This document shows, one piece after another, positions 8,384 to 17,030 of a stretch of DNA of 63,467 nt (within the stretch, counting starts at the first letter, position 1; every line of letters starts with the position of its first letter). The notes under the pieces were generated by a model. It searched no databases. It was given only the letters and a program-made list of their open reading frames with translations, and had not been told where the DNA came from. The stretch is from Zoogloeaceae bacterium (GTDB taxonomy: Bacteria; Pseudomonadota; Gammaproteobacteria; Burkholderiales; Rhodocyclaceae), in the NCBI GenBank assembly GCA_016791005.1, contig JAEUNY010000125.1, forward strand, positions 1-63,467. Direction: 5' to 3'. Position numbers and translations under genes: made by a program.

Positions 8384-9130
8384 TCAGGCGGCCGGGGGCA
8401 CCGATCCGTGGAGATCGTGGTCGGTGAGGAGGCGCCACGCGCCGTCGATGCGTCCTTCCAGGGGCCGGAAGCGGCCCTTGTAGGCCATTTTGCGGCTTTC
8501 GCGAATCCAGTAGCCCAGGTAAAGGTGGGCCAGGCCGAGGCGTCGGCAGGTTTCGATTTGCCAAAGCACTCCGAAGGTGCCCAGCCCTCCGGCGTAATCC
8601 GGGTCGTAAAAGGTATAGACGCTGGAGAGGCCGTCGGTCAGGCGATCGATCACGCAGACCATGCGCAGTTGGTCGTCGCGAAACTCGACCAGCCGGCTAT
8701 CCACGTGGCCTTGAAGGAGAAACTGGCCGTACTGCTCGCGGTTGTCCTGGTCCATCCCGCCCCCCGCGTGGCGGCGGGCCTGATAGCGCTGGTAGAGCTG
8801 GTAGTGTTCTTCGAAGAAGACCAGCGGCAGCTCCGCGACTTCCAGCGATTCGTGTCGGCTCCAGGCGCGGCGTTGGCTGCGGGTGGGGTGGAAGTCCTGG
8901 CAGGGAATGCGGACCGGGATGCAGGCGCGGCAGGCATCGCAATGGGGGCGGTAGGTGAAGACGCCGCTGCGGCGGAAGCCGTTCCGCACCAATTCGGAGT
9001 AGATCGGGGTGTCGATGAGGTGGCCCGGGGTGGCGACCTGGGAGCGGGCCTCGCGGTTGGGCAGGTATGAGCAGGCGTAGGGCGCGGTGGCGTAGAACTG
9101 GATCAGGGCGAAGGGATAATCCTTTTGCAT
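8384..9130 (-). CDS. bpt: Aspartate/glutamate leucyl- or arginyl-tRNA-protein transferase
   Basis: A 248-residue N-degron enzyme of the ATE/Bpt family that adds leucine (bacterial Bpt) or arginine to proteins with N-terminal Asp/Glu, marking them for ClpAP. The N-terminal domain has the CDACRAC cysteine cluster and YLPNREARS; the C-terminal GNAT-like domain contains [20 protein letters not shown] (split by the fold core) and YLGYWI. It lies 12 bp after aat, so both aminoacyl transferases of the pathway are adjacent. Specificity between Leu and Arg cannot be told from sequence alone. Confidence 0.93.
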   Translation of the reverse strand: MQKDYPFALIQFYATAPYACSYLPNREARSQVATPGHLIDTPIYSELVRNGFRRSGVFTYRPHCDACRACIPVRIPCQDFHPTRSQRRAWSRHESLEVAELPLVFFEEHYQLYQRYQARRHAGGGMDQDNREQYGQFLLQGHVDSRLVEFRDDQLRMVCVIDRLTDGLSSVYTFYDPDYAGGLGTFGVLWQIETCRRLGLAHLYLGYWIRESRKMAYKGRFRPLEGRIDGAWRLLTDHDLHGSVPPAA

Positions 9131-9142
9131 GGATCGATGGCC

Positions 9143-9850
9143 TTATGTCCAGGCGATGTCCGCCATGGCGTCGCGGGGCCAGTGGCCGGGGGCAGGCCCC
9201 CGCGGAATGGTCGCGTTGAGCAGGGCGACGAATTCGGCGCGGGGGATGCTCTCGGCGCCCAGTGAAGCCAAGTGGGCGGTTTGCATTTGGCAATCAATCA
9301 CGGCAAAACCTTTTCGATCTAAATGGCGGGCCAGGTGGGCCAGGGCGATCTTCGAGGCGTCGGTCACCCGGCAGAACATGGACTCGCCAAAGAATGCCGC
9401 GCCAAAGGCCATTCCGTAAAGGCCGCCCACGAGTTCATCGTTTCGCCAGCATTCGACACTGTGGGCGTAGCCCAGTTCATGCATGGCGAGGTAAGCCTCG
9501 CGCATTTCTTCCGTGATCCAGGTGCCGCCGCCCGGGTGACGGGGGGCGGCGCAGGCCTGCAGCACCTCGGCAAACGCGCTGTCACAGCGAACCTCATAGT
9601 CACCGCGGCGCAACACCCGCCGCAGGCTGCGGGAGATCCGGACCTGGGCGGGGTAGAGGATCATCCGCGGGTCGGGGCTCCACCACAGGATGGGCTCCCC
9701 GTCGTTGTACCAGGGAAAGACGCCGTGGCGGTAGGCCTCGATGAGCCAGTCCGGGGTGAGGTCGCCCCCGGCGGCGAGGAGTCCGTTCGGGTTCCGCAGG
9801 GCCGCGCTGAGCGGTGGAAAGTGGGGCGGGCCGACCAGCCAGGGGATCAT
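9143..9850 (-). CDS. aat: Leucyl/phenylalanyl-tRNA-protein transferase
   Basis: A 235-residue enzyme that adds Leu or Phe to N-terminal Arg/Lys, generating N-degrons for ClpS/ClpAP. Diagnostic segments are GLLAAGGDLTPDWLIEAYR, GVFPWY and WWSPDPRMIL near the N-terminus, and GGLYGMAFGAAFFGESMF in the catalytic core. Length and organisation match E. coli Aat. It is immediately upstream of bpt on the same strand and probably shares its transcript. Confidence 0.96.
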   Translation of the reverse strand: MIPWLVGPPHFPPLSAALRNPNGLLAAGGDLTPDWLIEAYRHGVFPWYNDGEPILWWSPDPRMILYPAQVRISRSLRRVLRRGDYEVRCDSAFAEVLQACAAPRHPGGGTWITEEMREAYLAMHELGYAHSVECWRNDELVGGLYGMAFGAAFFGESMFCRVTDASKIALAHLARHLDRKGFAVIDCQMQTAHLASLGAESIPRAEFVALLNATIPRGPAPGHWPRDAMADIAWT

Positions 9851-9856
9851 CGAAGG

Positions 9857-10975
9857 CTAATGGCGGGCCATGTTGCTGGCGCCTTCCGGTACGAACAGAG
9901 CAACGGGCGGCGCCGTGGGCGGGAAGGTCACCACGTGATCCACATCCAGGCGGATGCCGATCCGCTCGCCCAGGGCATGGTTGTGGTGACTGGGCACCAG
10001 CGAAAGGACCCGCGCGCCGGAGGCCAGACGGAGGGTGTAGAGAATGTCGGCGCCGCGAAAGGCCTTGTGGGTCACCTCGGCGGTCAGGCTGCTGCGGTCG
10101 TCATGGACGACGTCGTCGGGCCGCAGGAGGACATCGACCCGGCAGGACTTTCCGCAGGCGGCGCAACCCGGCCCGCACGCCACCGGAATGATGCTGGTGA
10201 GGGTGCCCAACTCGACTTCGACCTGGTGATCGCTTAAAACCGTCCCCTGCACGAAAACTCCCTGGCCGATGAAATCCGCGACGAAGCGATTGGCCGGCCG
10301 ATGGTAGAGATTGTAGGGACTATCCCATTGCTGGATGACGCCCTCGTGCATGATGCCCACCTCGTCGGCGACGGCGAAGGCTTCGTGCTGGTCGTGGGTG
10401 ACCAGAATCGCCGTGGTGCCGGCTTCCTTGATGATGTCCCGCACCTCGTACGAAAGCCGCTCCCGCAGCTCGATGTCCAGGTTGGAAAACGGCTCGTCCA
10501 GGAGGAGCAAGGCGGGCTTGCGGGCCAGGGCTCGCGCCAGGGCGACTCGTTGTTGCTGGCCGCCGGAAAGTTCGTGGGGGTATTTTTGCCCCTGGCTGGC
10601 GAGCCCGACCGTGGCCAGCAGGGTCTGGGTGCGGGCGTCCCGTTCCGGCGCCGCAAGGCCACGCAGCCCGAATGCGACGTTGTCCCTGACGCTCAGATGC
10701 GGGAACAGGGCGTAGTCCTGAAAAACCATGCCGATGCGCCGCGCCTCCGGCGCCTCTGACCACCCCGGACGGGAAATTGCCACGCCGCCAAGGCGGATCT
10801 CGCCGGCCTGGACCGCCTCGAATCCGGCCACGCATCGCAGCACGGTGGTTTTGCCGCATCCGGAGGGGCCCAGGAGGCAACCGATCTGGCCCGATTCCAG
10901 ATGGAGATCAAGGCCTTTTACGACCGGATGGTCGCCGTAGGCGAGGCTGAGGCCGGAAATTTGGAGTTGTGCCAT
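9857..10975 (-). CDS. Fe(III)-type ABC transporter ATP-binding protein with Cys-rich TOBE region
   Basis: A 372-residue ATPase. Walker A is GPSGCGKTT, signature LSGGQQQR, Walker B LLLLDEPFSNLD, and the H-loop lies in VTHDQHEAFAVADE. The order of domains and the C-terminal TOBE/OB region match FbpC/PotA-type importers, and the divergent permease is of the two-in-one FbpB type, so ferric iron or thiamine-like uptake is likely. The start at 10975 follows the family. Unusually, the TOBE region has four cysteines in CGPGCAACGKSC (about residues 269-280), which could bind a metal or Fe-S cluster. No substrate-binding protein is nearby. Confidence 0.9.
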   Translation of the reverse strand: MAQLQISGLSLAYGDHPVVKGLDLHLESGQIGCLLGPSGCGKTTVLRCVAGFEAVQAGEIRLGGVAISRPGWSEAPEARRIGMVFQDYALFPHLSVRDNVAFGLRGLAAPERDARTQTLLATVGLASQGQKYPHELSGGQQQRVALARALARKPALLLLDEPFSNLDIELRERLSYEVRDIIKEAGTTAILVTHDQHEAFAVADEVGIMHEGVIQQWDSPYNLYHRPANRFVADFIGQGVFVQGTVLSDHQVEVELGTLTSIIPVACGPGCAACGKSCRVDVLLRPDDVVHDDRSSLTAEVTHKAFRGADILYTLRLASGARVLSLVPSHHNHALGERIGIRLDVDHVVTFPPTAPPVALFVPEGASNMARH

Positions 10976-11003
10976 GGGCTTCGATGAGATGCGAATGCGA
11001 TCC

Positions 11004-11011
11004 ATTATAAT
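11004..11011. promoter_or_regulatory. Shared -10 region between divergent ABC genes
   Basis: ATTATAAT contains TATAAT on both strands and lies in the only AT-rich spot between the divergent ATPase and permease genes. No good -35 is visible on either strand, so strength and use are uncertain. Confidence 0.4.
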
Positions 11012-11078
11012 TTGCGGCCAGCCGGGGATCGTATGCAAGCTCGTCGGCCCGAGGCGAGCGAAGGGGATTTCAGGTCGA

Positions 11079-12740
11079 ATGAGGGGTAGCACAGGGCAGG
11101 TTGGGGTGGGGCGGCCGTCGGGCCTGCTGATGGCGAGCTGCGTGGTCGGCGGGCTGCTGGCCGTGCCGGTGCTGGCCGTTTTCCTGGCTGTACTCGGAGG
11201 CGCGGGCAGCGATACCTGGCGTCATCTGGCCGCCACCGTGCTGCCCGAATATGTGGCGAACACCTTCATCCTGTGCCTTGGGGTCGGCGTGGGGGTGGCC
11301 GTGGTGGGGGTGGCCAGCGCTTGGCTCACCGCCATGTACGAGTTTCCCGGCCGACGGATGTTCGAATGGGCCCTTGTGCTGCCTTTGGCCGTGCCCGCCT
11401 ACGTGATGGCCTATGTCTACACCGACTTCCTGCAGTTCGTCGGGCCAGTGCAATCCGCCCTGCGCGCTGCCTTTGGCTGGCGCGCGGCCGACTATTGGTT
11501 TCCCGACGTGCGTAGCGTGGGTGGCGCCGTGGCGATGTTTACCTTCGTCCTCTATCCCTACGTCTACATGCTCGCCCGGACGGCTTTTCTGGAGCGTGCG
11601 CCTGGGGTGATCGAGGCCGGGCGGCTCCTCGGGCTTGGACCCTGGGCCGCCTTTGCCCGCCTGTCGCTTCCCCTCGCGCGCCCGGCCCTGGTGGCAGGCA
11701 TGGCGCTGGCGCTCATGGAGACCCTGGCTGATTACGGCACCGTCTCGTATTTTGCGGTTCAAACCTTTACCACGGGTATCTACCGGGCCTGGTTCTCCCT
11801 CGGCGATCGCCAGGCGGCGGCGCAGTTGTCCGCGGCGTTGTTGAGCTTCGTGGTGGGGGTCCTGGTGCTCGAGCGACTCAGCCGCGGCCGGGCCCGCTTT
11901 CACGACACCGTTCGCCAGTTGCACGGCGCCCCCCAGCGCGTGCTGGGCCCCTGGGCGCGTTGGAGCGCCTGCCTGATCTGCCTCGTGCCGTTGACCTTTG
12001 GGTTCCTGCTGCCTGGCGGCTTGTTGCTCCGCATGGCCCTCGTCGAGGGGGACGCCCAATTCGGCCCTCGATTCCTGGCCCTGGCCTGGAACAGCTTTTC
12101 CCTCGCGGGATTCACGGCGTTGTGCGGGATGTTCCTGGCCTTGCTCCTGGCCTATGCCGCTCGGCTGCATCCGTCGATCCTGCCCCAGGCGCTCAACCGG
12201 ATGGTGGGCTTGGGGTACGCGGTGCCCGGATCGGTCATCGCGGTGGGGGTGCTGATCCCTGTCACCCGGCTGGACCATGGCTTGGCGGCGGCGCTGGAAG
12301 CCCTGACCGGCAGCAATCCGGGGCTTCTTCTGACCGGGGGCGTGGCGGCCCTGGTGTATGCCTACCTCGCGCGCTTTCTTTCCGTGGGCCTGCAGACCGT
12401 CGAGGCGGGTCTGGGAAAGATCACGCCGAGCATGGACGACGCCGCCCGCAGTCTCGGCGCCGGCCGCTGGGAGACCCTGCGGCGGGTGCACGGGCCCATG
12501 CTCCGGGGCAGTCTGCTCACCGCGGGGCTGTTGGTGTTCGTGGATGTGATGAAAGAACTGCCCGCCACCCTGGTCATGCGGCCCTTCAATTTCGACACCC
12601 TCGCCACCCAGGCCTACACCCTGGCTTCGGATGAACGCCTTGCCGAAGCCTCCACCGCGGCCTTGGCCATCGTGGTCGTGGGGCTCCTGCCGCTGGTCCT
12701 GCTCTCCCGCCAGATCGCGGCCCAGCGCCGCCGGCGTTAG
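11079..12740 (+). CDS. Fe(III)-type ABC transporter permease, fused double domain
   Basis: A protein of about 553 residues with roughly 12 transmembrane helices in two binding-protein-dependent permease domains, as in FbpB and ThiP. The EAA-type coupling loops are EAGRLLGLGPWAAFARLSLPL in the first half (about residue 170-195) and DAARSLGAGRWETLRR in the second half (near residue 450). ATG 11079 is preferred because earlier in-frame codons overlap the divergent gene. Ferric iron is the most likely substrate because of PELP-ATLVMRPFNFDTLA near the end, typical of the FbpB group. It is convergent with the DUF1003 gene, overlapping by 4 bp. Confidence 0.88.
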   Translation: MRGSTGQVGVGRPSGLLMASCVVGGLLAVPVLAVFLAVLGGAGSDTWRHLAATVLPEYVANTFILCLGVGVGVAVVGVASAWLTAMYEFPGRRMFEWALVLPLAVPAYVMAYVYTDFLQFVGPVQSALRAAFGWRAADYWFPDVRSVGGAVAMFTFVLYPYVYMLARTAFLERAPGVIEAGRLLGLGPWAAFARLSLPLARPALVAGMALALMETLADYGTVSYFAVQTFTTGIYRAWFSLGDRQAAAQLSAALLSFVVGVLVLERLSRGRARFHDTVRQLHGAPQRVLGPWARWSACLICLVPLTFGFLLPGGLLLRMALVEGDAQFGPRFLALAWNSFSLAGFTALCGMFLALLLAYAARLHPSILPQALNRMVGLGYAVPGSVIAVGVLIPVTRLDHGLAAALEALTGSNPGLLLTGGVAALVYAYLARFLSVGLQTVEAGLGKITPSMDDAARSLGAGRWETLRRVHGPMLRGSLLTAGLLVFVDVMKELPATLVMRPFNFDTLATQAYTLASDERLAEASTAALAIVVVGLLPLVLLSRQIAAQRRRR

Positions 12741-13444
12741 CGGCCCCGGCGCAGTTCGGCGAGGAGATCGAGCTGGACCTCCTGAATTTCCACCAGGCGT
12801 TCCCACTGGTGGGAGAGCAAATGGTCGATCTTTTCGTGGAGGTGGCGAATTTCCAACTCGGCCTTCAGATTCACCTGATAGTCGTTGCGGGCACGCAGGC
12901 GGTCTTTGGCCTCCTGCCGATTCTGACTCATCATGATGACCGGAGCCTGCACGGCGGCCAGGCAGGACAACAGCAGATTGAGCAGGATGAAGGGGTAAGG
13001 GTCCGCTGGCTTCCAGAACAGCACCAGGGAGTTCAGGGCAATCCAGCCCGAGATGAAGAGCGAAAAGCAGATCAGGAAGGCCCAGCTGCCGCCAAAGCGC
13101 GCAATCCGGTCGGCTAGGCGCTCCCCCAGGGTCCAGGCATCCTGGTAATCACTGTCTATGTCGGCGGCGAGGGTGCCGTGGCGCTCGATGCTTTCCACGA
13201 CGGCGTGTTCCAGGGCGCTCAGCTCGCCCCGTTCCGACACCAGCAGGGAATGAACGTAACGGGCCCGGTAGTGCTCCAGGTCGCTGCGGCAGATTTGCTG
13301 TTCGGTCGACCAGTCGGGCACATCCTGGCGAATTTCGGCGGCGATGTTGTCCCGAACCAGGGCACCCGGAACGAGCTGACCCAAGGGCAAGTGTCGGTGG
13401 CACACCGCGCAGGAGGCGGAGGATTTCTCAGGACTGCGATTCAC
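12737..13444 (-). CDS. DUF1003 membrane protein
   Basis: A 235-residue protein. Residues 10-65 carry the DUF1003 N-terminal signature: a CxxC pair (CAVC), VRDNI, and the IC-xxDL-xxYR segment. Two transmembrane helices follow (about residues 120-145 and 155-180), then a charged coiled-coil tail. The role is unknown; the family is widespread. GTG at 13444 is chosen because an AAAGAGAG purine tract precedes it and the family start lies just ahead of the CxxC. It is 25 bp from the stop of the upstream hot-dog-like gene, suggesting cotranscription. Confidence 0.85.
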   Translation of the reverse strand: MNRSPEKSSASCAVCHRHLPLGQLVPGALVRDNIAAEIRQDVPDWSTEQQICRSDLEHYRARYVHSLLVSERGELSALEHAVVESIERHGTLAADIDSDYQDAWTLGERLADRIARFGGSWAFLICFSLFISGWIALNSLVLFWKPADPYPFILLNLLLSCLAAVQAPVIMMSQNRQEAKDRLRARNDYQVNLKAELEIRHLHEKIDHLLSHQWERLVEIQEVQLDLLAELRRGR

Positions 13445-13469
13445 GATTTGGCTCTCTTTGGGGGGCGGA

Positions 13470-14189
13470 TCACGCCCAGGTGGTGAGGGGCACCTGCACC
13501 CAGACCGCCCGGGCCCGGGCGATGACCCGGCGGTCGGCGCCGTAAATGGCGGAGCCGGCAAAGCGTTTGCGGCCTTCGCTGCCCAGGGGCCAGCCAAGGA
13601 CCACGCAGGCTTCCCCCACCACCGGGGCGTCGAGGATGTCCGCACACAACTCGCCGAGCACCAGCGCGCTCCCGGCCGGGGCGGGATACACAGAGAAGCC
13701 GCCCGTGCAGTCCAGGGCGGCCCACAGGAATTCCGCGCCGATGTTTCCGGCGTCGGCGGTCAGCGATGCGTCCGGCACCCAGGGGGCGGCCAGGGTGCCA
13801 GCGCCATCGGTCGGGCCCGGGAAGATCCGCAGCCCATCCGCCGGTTCCCGCGCCGGACCACAGACGAAGCAGCCAGGAAAGGGGTGGGAGCGAAACCCGA
13901 GAAAGCCCGCGGAGGCCGCCGTGGCCGCCTCGAAACTGGGGGGCGCGGGGGGAGTCAGATCCAGCGCCGCCGTCCGGCCTTCCCCGATCAAGGTGTCGCC
14001 CTCGAACAGCCGGGCCTCTTCGTCCGAGCTTGTCAGGCGCAGACGGCTTCCCAGGGGCGGCGGGGCCTTGAGGCGGACCGCGACGCTTCCGGGAAGGTGG
14101 CGGGCGATGCGGCCCGCTACGTAGCCGCCGTTACCGGAGCGCGGCGGGCCGCAGAAGCGCTGGGTGATTTCGAAAAATTCCTCGTGCAT
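13470..14189 (-). CDS. Hot-dog-like hypothetical protein (possible acyl-CoA thioesterase)
   Basis: A 239-residue cytosolic protein I recognise only as a conserved hypothetical with a probable double hot-dog fold. Visible segments are RFCGPPRSGNGGYVAGRIA near the start, VRLKAPPPLG, a CFVCGP pair at about residue 120, and WAALDCTGGF around 175, all reminiscent of thioesterase-family proteins such as TesB-like domains. The start at 14189 (MHEEFFEI) is preferred over a longer frame that overlaps noncoding sequence. No catalytic Asp/Gln/Thr set can be assigned by eye. Confidence 0.65.
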   Translation of the reverse strand: MHEEFFEITQRFCGPPRSGNGGYVAGRIARHLPGSVAVRLKAPPPLGSRLRLTSSDEEARLFEGDTLIGEGRTAALDLTPPAPPSFEAATAASAGFLGFRSHPFPGCFVCGPAREPADGLRIFPGPTDGAGTLAAPWVPDASLTADAGNIGAEFLWAALDCTGGFSVYPAPAGSALVLGELCADILDAPVVGEACVVLGWPLGSEGRKRFAGSAIYGADRRVIARARAVWVQVPLTTWA

Positions 14190-14636
14190 GGCGTTCTCCT
14201 GGCGGCAGGGGGGCGGGGGCGTCAATTCGGCAAGCTGGCGATGCGCACTGCATTGTGCCGCAGCATTCCGAGAGCGGCTGGAACCTTGGTGGGGGGCTGC
14301 GCCGCCGCGCGAATCCACAATCTCCCCCGATTCGCCCATTTCACCAACCAGCTTTTTGGGATCTGACGCACCATCGGCTTGCGGCGGGCACTGGTATGGT
14401 GCGGACCCGTGAGGGCTTTTCCCGCACCCTGGAAGGAAAGTCCCCGAGTCGATTGGCCGGGGTGGATGCCGAGACGGTTGGGGGGCCTAATTCAGCGACG
14501 GGTCGAGGAGGGGGGGCTAAAAATTGGGACGCCCACTGACCCAAGCCGAAGGTGAGCGGCGGAAAAGCCCCGCCACGCCCGGCGAAGCGGTGCAGTCAGT
14601 TTCTCGAGCATGGCGTTCCGCGCCATGGGCCCGAGC
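14190..14636. other. 447-bp intergenic region
   Basis: There is no plausible coding frame between the hot-dog-like gene and the GST gene, both on the minus strand. The right half holds the candidate structured RNA described separately. A 6-bp hairpin (ATGGCG/CGCCAT, 14611-14626) without a T-tract sits just beyond the GST stop. Confidence 0.5.
14363..14599 (+). ncRNA. Candidate structured RNA of unknown class
   Basis: CTGAC-GCACC at 14363-14372 pairs with GGTGC-A-GTCAG at 14589-14599, a 10-bp long-range stem with one bulged A. Inside it GCTT (14377-14380) pairs with AAGC (14585-14588) and GGGC with GCCC, so the ends are held together over about 235 nt. Internally, GGAC pairs with GTCC around GGAAGGAAAGTCC, which recalls the CR-I segment of RNase P RNA, but the other RNase P conserved regions are absent. 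The strand and function are inferred; a merely GC-rich spacer is possible. Confidence 0.35.
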
Positions 14637-15293
14637 CTAGAATTCCACCTCCAGCTCTTCGATGTCATCCGGCTCCTGGCGGGCGGCGCCCAGCCATTCC
14701 TGCATTTCGGGCATGGCCATGATCGTTTGGCAGTAGGCCGCGCAGACCGAATCCAGGGCGACGTCGTAAGTCAGGAAGCGAGTGGCTACCGGCGCATACA
14801 TGGCGTCGGCCATACCCCTGTGTGAGCCGAAAAGGTAGGGGCCGCCGTAGATCTCCAGGCAATTCCGCCAAATGTCCACGATGCGCTGGATGTCGCCTTT
14901 GGCGCGGGACCACACCGTGAAATTCGGGTAATGGGCTTTCAGGTTCATGGGCAAGGCCGAGCGCAGGGCGGAAAATCCCGAATGCATCTCGCCGCAGATG
15001 GCCCGGCAATGGGCGCGAGCTGCTCGATCGGCAGGCAGCAACTGAGCATCGGGAAGAATTTCGTCGAGATATTCGGCGATCGCCAGGGTGTCCCACACCT
15101 CCACTTCCCCGTGGGTGAGGCGCGGCACGAGGACCGAAGGGGACAGCAGCAAGAGCTCGGCGCGCGCCGAGGCGTCATCCGTTTCCACCATGCGCTCCTC
15201 GAACGGCAGTCCGGCGAAGCGGCATAGCAGCCAACCACGCAGCGACCAGGAGGAGTAGTTCTTGCTGCTCAGGGTGAGGGTGGCGGAGGGCAT
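14637..15293 (-). CDS. Glutathione S-transferase family protein
   Basis: A 218-residue GST-fold protein. The N-terminal SSKNYSSWSLRGWL motif is typical of a proteobacterial GST group in which a serine stands at the catalytic position, followed by LSPSVLVPRL (cis-proline) and ET-like WDTLAIAEYL. The helical C-domain ends in an acidic EELEVEF tail. Substrate unknown. It is divergent from the PHB depolymerase gene with about 119 bp between them. Confidence 0.85.
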   Translation of the reverse strand: MPSATLTLSSKNYSSWSLRGWLLCRFAGLPFEERMVETDDASARAELLLLSPSVLVPRLTHGEVEVWDTLAIAEYLDEILPDAQLLPADRAARAHCRAICGEMHSGFSALRSALPMNLKAHYPNFTVWSRAKGDIQRIVDIWRNCLEIYGGPYLFGSHRGMADAMYAPVATRFLTYDVALDSVCAAYCQTIMAMPEMQEWLGAARQEPDDIEELEVEF

Positions 15294-15412
15294 GGTGCGG
15301 GGTTTCCTGTCGAGCGAGGGGAGTCATTTTCAGCAAGGGCCATGCCAATGACCCAAAGCTCCGTGGCATACCTAGTGCTTGGAAAATTGGCCGATCCTCG
15401 AGGACACCCCCC

Positions 15413-16654
15413 ATGAGCACCTACACCCCGGCCCTCCATTACCAAGGCTACCAAGCCTTGGACGATCTCACGGCCCCGTCCCGTGGGATTGCCCGGGCCC
15501 TGGCTCCCTGGTTTCAGCATGCCCTGCATTGGTTTCCCGACAACCGCTGGTTGCTTCAGGGCCTGGCCGCTTGCGAGGTGCTGGCCCTCACGGGTCTCTC
15601 CCACGAGCGCCCGCCCTTCGCCATCACCTCGGTGGAGACCGACGCGGGCCCTTTGCAAGTGGTGGAAGAAGCTGTCCACCGCACGCCCTTCTGCACCCTC
15701 CAGCGATTCCGGAAGATCGGCGCTCCCGCTGAGCCTAAGGTGCTGCTTGTTGCCCCTGTCTCCGGCCACTTCGCCACCTTGCTGCGGGGGACGGTGCAGA
15801 CGCTGTTGGTGGATCATGACGTGTACGTGACCGACTGGCACAACGTGCGGGACATTCCCCTCTCGGCTGGGGCCTTCGACCTGGATGCCTTCATTGGCCA
15901 GATCATCGGTTTCGTGGATTGGCTGGGGGAGGGGGTGCATCTGGTGGCCGTGTGCCAGCCGACCGTGCCGACCCTGGCGGCGGTGGCGGTGATGGCGGAA
16001 GACAAGCATCCCGCCCAGCCCCGCAGCATGACCCTCATGGCCGGTCCCATCGACTGTCGGGTCAATCCCACCGAGGTGAATAGGCTGGCCACCAGCCAGC
16101 CCTTTGAATGGTTCGAGCGCAACCTCATCGGAGTGGTCCCTTTGCGTTACCGGGGAGGGATGCGCCGGGTCTATCCCGGCTTTCTGCAGATTTCCGCCTT
16201 CATGAGCATGAATCTGGGGCGCCATGCAGACTCCTACCGGGACATGTACCGGCACTATGCCCAGGGGGATCTGGCCAAAGCCGCGGGGATCAAGGAGTTC
16301 TACGAGGAATATCTGGCGATGATGGACCTGCCGGCCGAGTTCTACCTGCAGACGATTCGCGCGGTGTTCCAGGAATACGACATGCCCCGCGGCTGCTTCC
16401 ACTACAAGGGGAGGCTGGTGAACCCCGGCGCCATCCGTCGCACCTCGCTATTCACCATCGAGGGGGAAAAGGACGACATCTGCTCCATCGGCCAGACCCT
16501 GGCCGCCCATGACTTGTGCAGCAAACTGGCCCCCTACCGCAAGCAGCACCACCTGCAGGCTGGGGTGGGCCACTACGGGGTGTTCAACGGCAAGCGCTGG
16601 AATCGCCAGATCTATCCCCGGATCCGGGATTTCATCCACGCCTTCGACGAGTAG
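15413..16654 (+). CDS. phaZ: Intracellular poly(3-hydroxybutyrate) depolymerase
   Basis: A 413-residue cytosolic enzyme that hydrolyses native PHB granules. It belongs to the PhaZa1/PhaZd-like intracellular group with a cysteine nucleophile: Cys181 in LVAVCQPTVP takes the place of the lipase-box serine. The acid is likely in EGEKDDICS, and the histidine in GVGHYGVFNGKRW near residue 390. Length and motifs match Cupriavidus PhaZa. A strong terminator follows. Together with the phasin at 61.4 kb it shows PHB storage in this organism. Confidence 0.93.
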   Translation: MSTYTPALHYQGYQALDDLTAPSRGIARALAPWFQHALHWFPDNRWLLQGLAACEVLALTGLSHERPPFAITSVETDAGPLQVVEEAVHRTPFCTLQRFRKIGAPAEPKVLLVAPVSGHFATLLRGTVQTLLVDHDVYVTDWHNVRDIPLSAGAFDLDAFIGQIIGFVDWLGEGVHLVAVCQPTVPTLAAVAVMAEDKHPAQPRSMTLMAGPIDCRVNPTEVNRLATSQPFEWFERNLIGVVPLRYRGGMRRVYPGFLQISAFMSMNLGRHADSYRDMYRHYAQGDLAKAAGIKEFYEEYLAMMDLPAEFYLQTIRAVFQEYDMPRGCFHYKGRLVNPGAIRRTSLFTIEGEKDDICSIGQTLAAHDLCSKLAPYRKQHHLQAGVGHYGVFNGKRWNRQIYPRIRDFIHAFDE

Positions 16655-16671
16655 ACCGGCGGGGTCCGCAG

Positions 16672-16697
16672 AGCAGGGTGCTCACCCTGCTATTTTT
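16672..16697 (+). terminator. Rho-independent terminator after phaZ
   Basis: AGCAGGGTG and CACCCTGCT form a perfect 9-bp stem with a 2-nt spacer in the loop (the innermost pairs probably open), followed by ATTTTT. Confidence 0.88.
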
Positions 16698-17030
16698 GGG
16701 CGGATTGTGCCGGGGGCATGATTTCAGATTCCGCCGCAGCCGCGCTGCGTTACTGGTTTTCCCCGGCATTTCAATAGATTGATTTTCATGCACGCCAAGC
16801 GGCAGGGCTTCCCGCCGTCAGGGCGGATGCCCTGCCGTCTGGAACCGCCGGCCGGGGCGCGCCTGTCAGGCTTCTCCTGACATTGAGTTTGGAATAAGTT
16901 TGCTACGGTTGGGCCCGCTCTCGGCTCCGCACGTCTTCTATCTCTTGCGCGTTGCGTGATTCCCGACCCTCGACGGCCGCATTTTTCGCCGCACGCCTGA
17001 GGCACGCTTCCCGGACATGGGGTTTTACGC
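16698..17030. other. 333-bp intergenic region upstream of the sensor kinase
   Basis: No gene is seen. It contains a nested hairpin at 16801-16836 (GGCAGGGC/GCCCTGCC, inner CCGCC/GGCGG), without a T-tract. A possible TTGAGT with TACGGT 15 bp downstream (16883-16909) could be a weak promoter for the two-component genes. Confidence 0.4.
16801..16836. repeat. Nested inverted repeat
   Basis: An 8-bp outer stem and a 5-bp inner stem are separated by a 2x2 internal loop. It could act as an mRNA or regulatory structure upstream of the sensor kinase. Confidence 0.45.

Noticed and set aside
11070..12806. 578-codon minus-strand frame opposite the permease
   Set aside because: Low-complexity Gly/Gln/His-rich shadow; the plus frame is a multi-helix permease.
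14363..14599. RNase P RNA (rnpB)
   Set aside because: A GGAAAGTCC box and a terminal stem are present, but the segment is only about 235 nt and lacks the ACAGA-type, AGAG-AAAC-type and other conserved RNase P blocks, so it is not called as rnpB.
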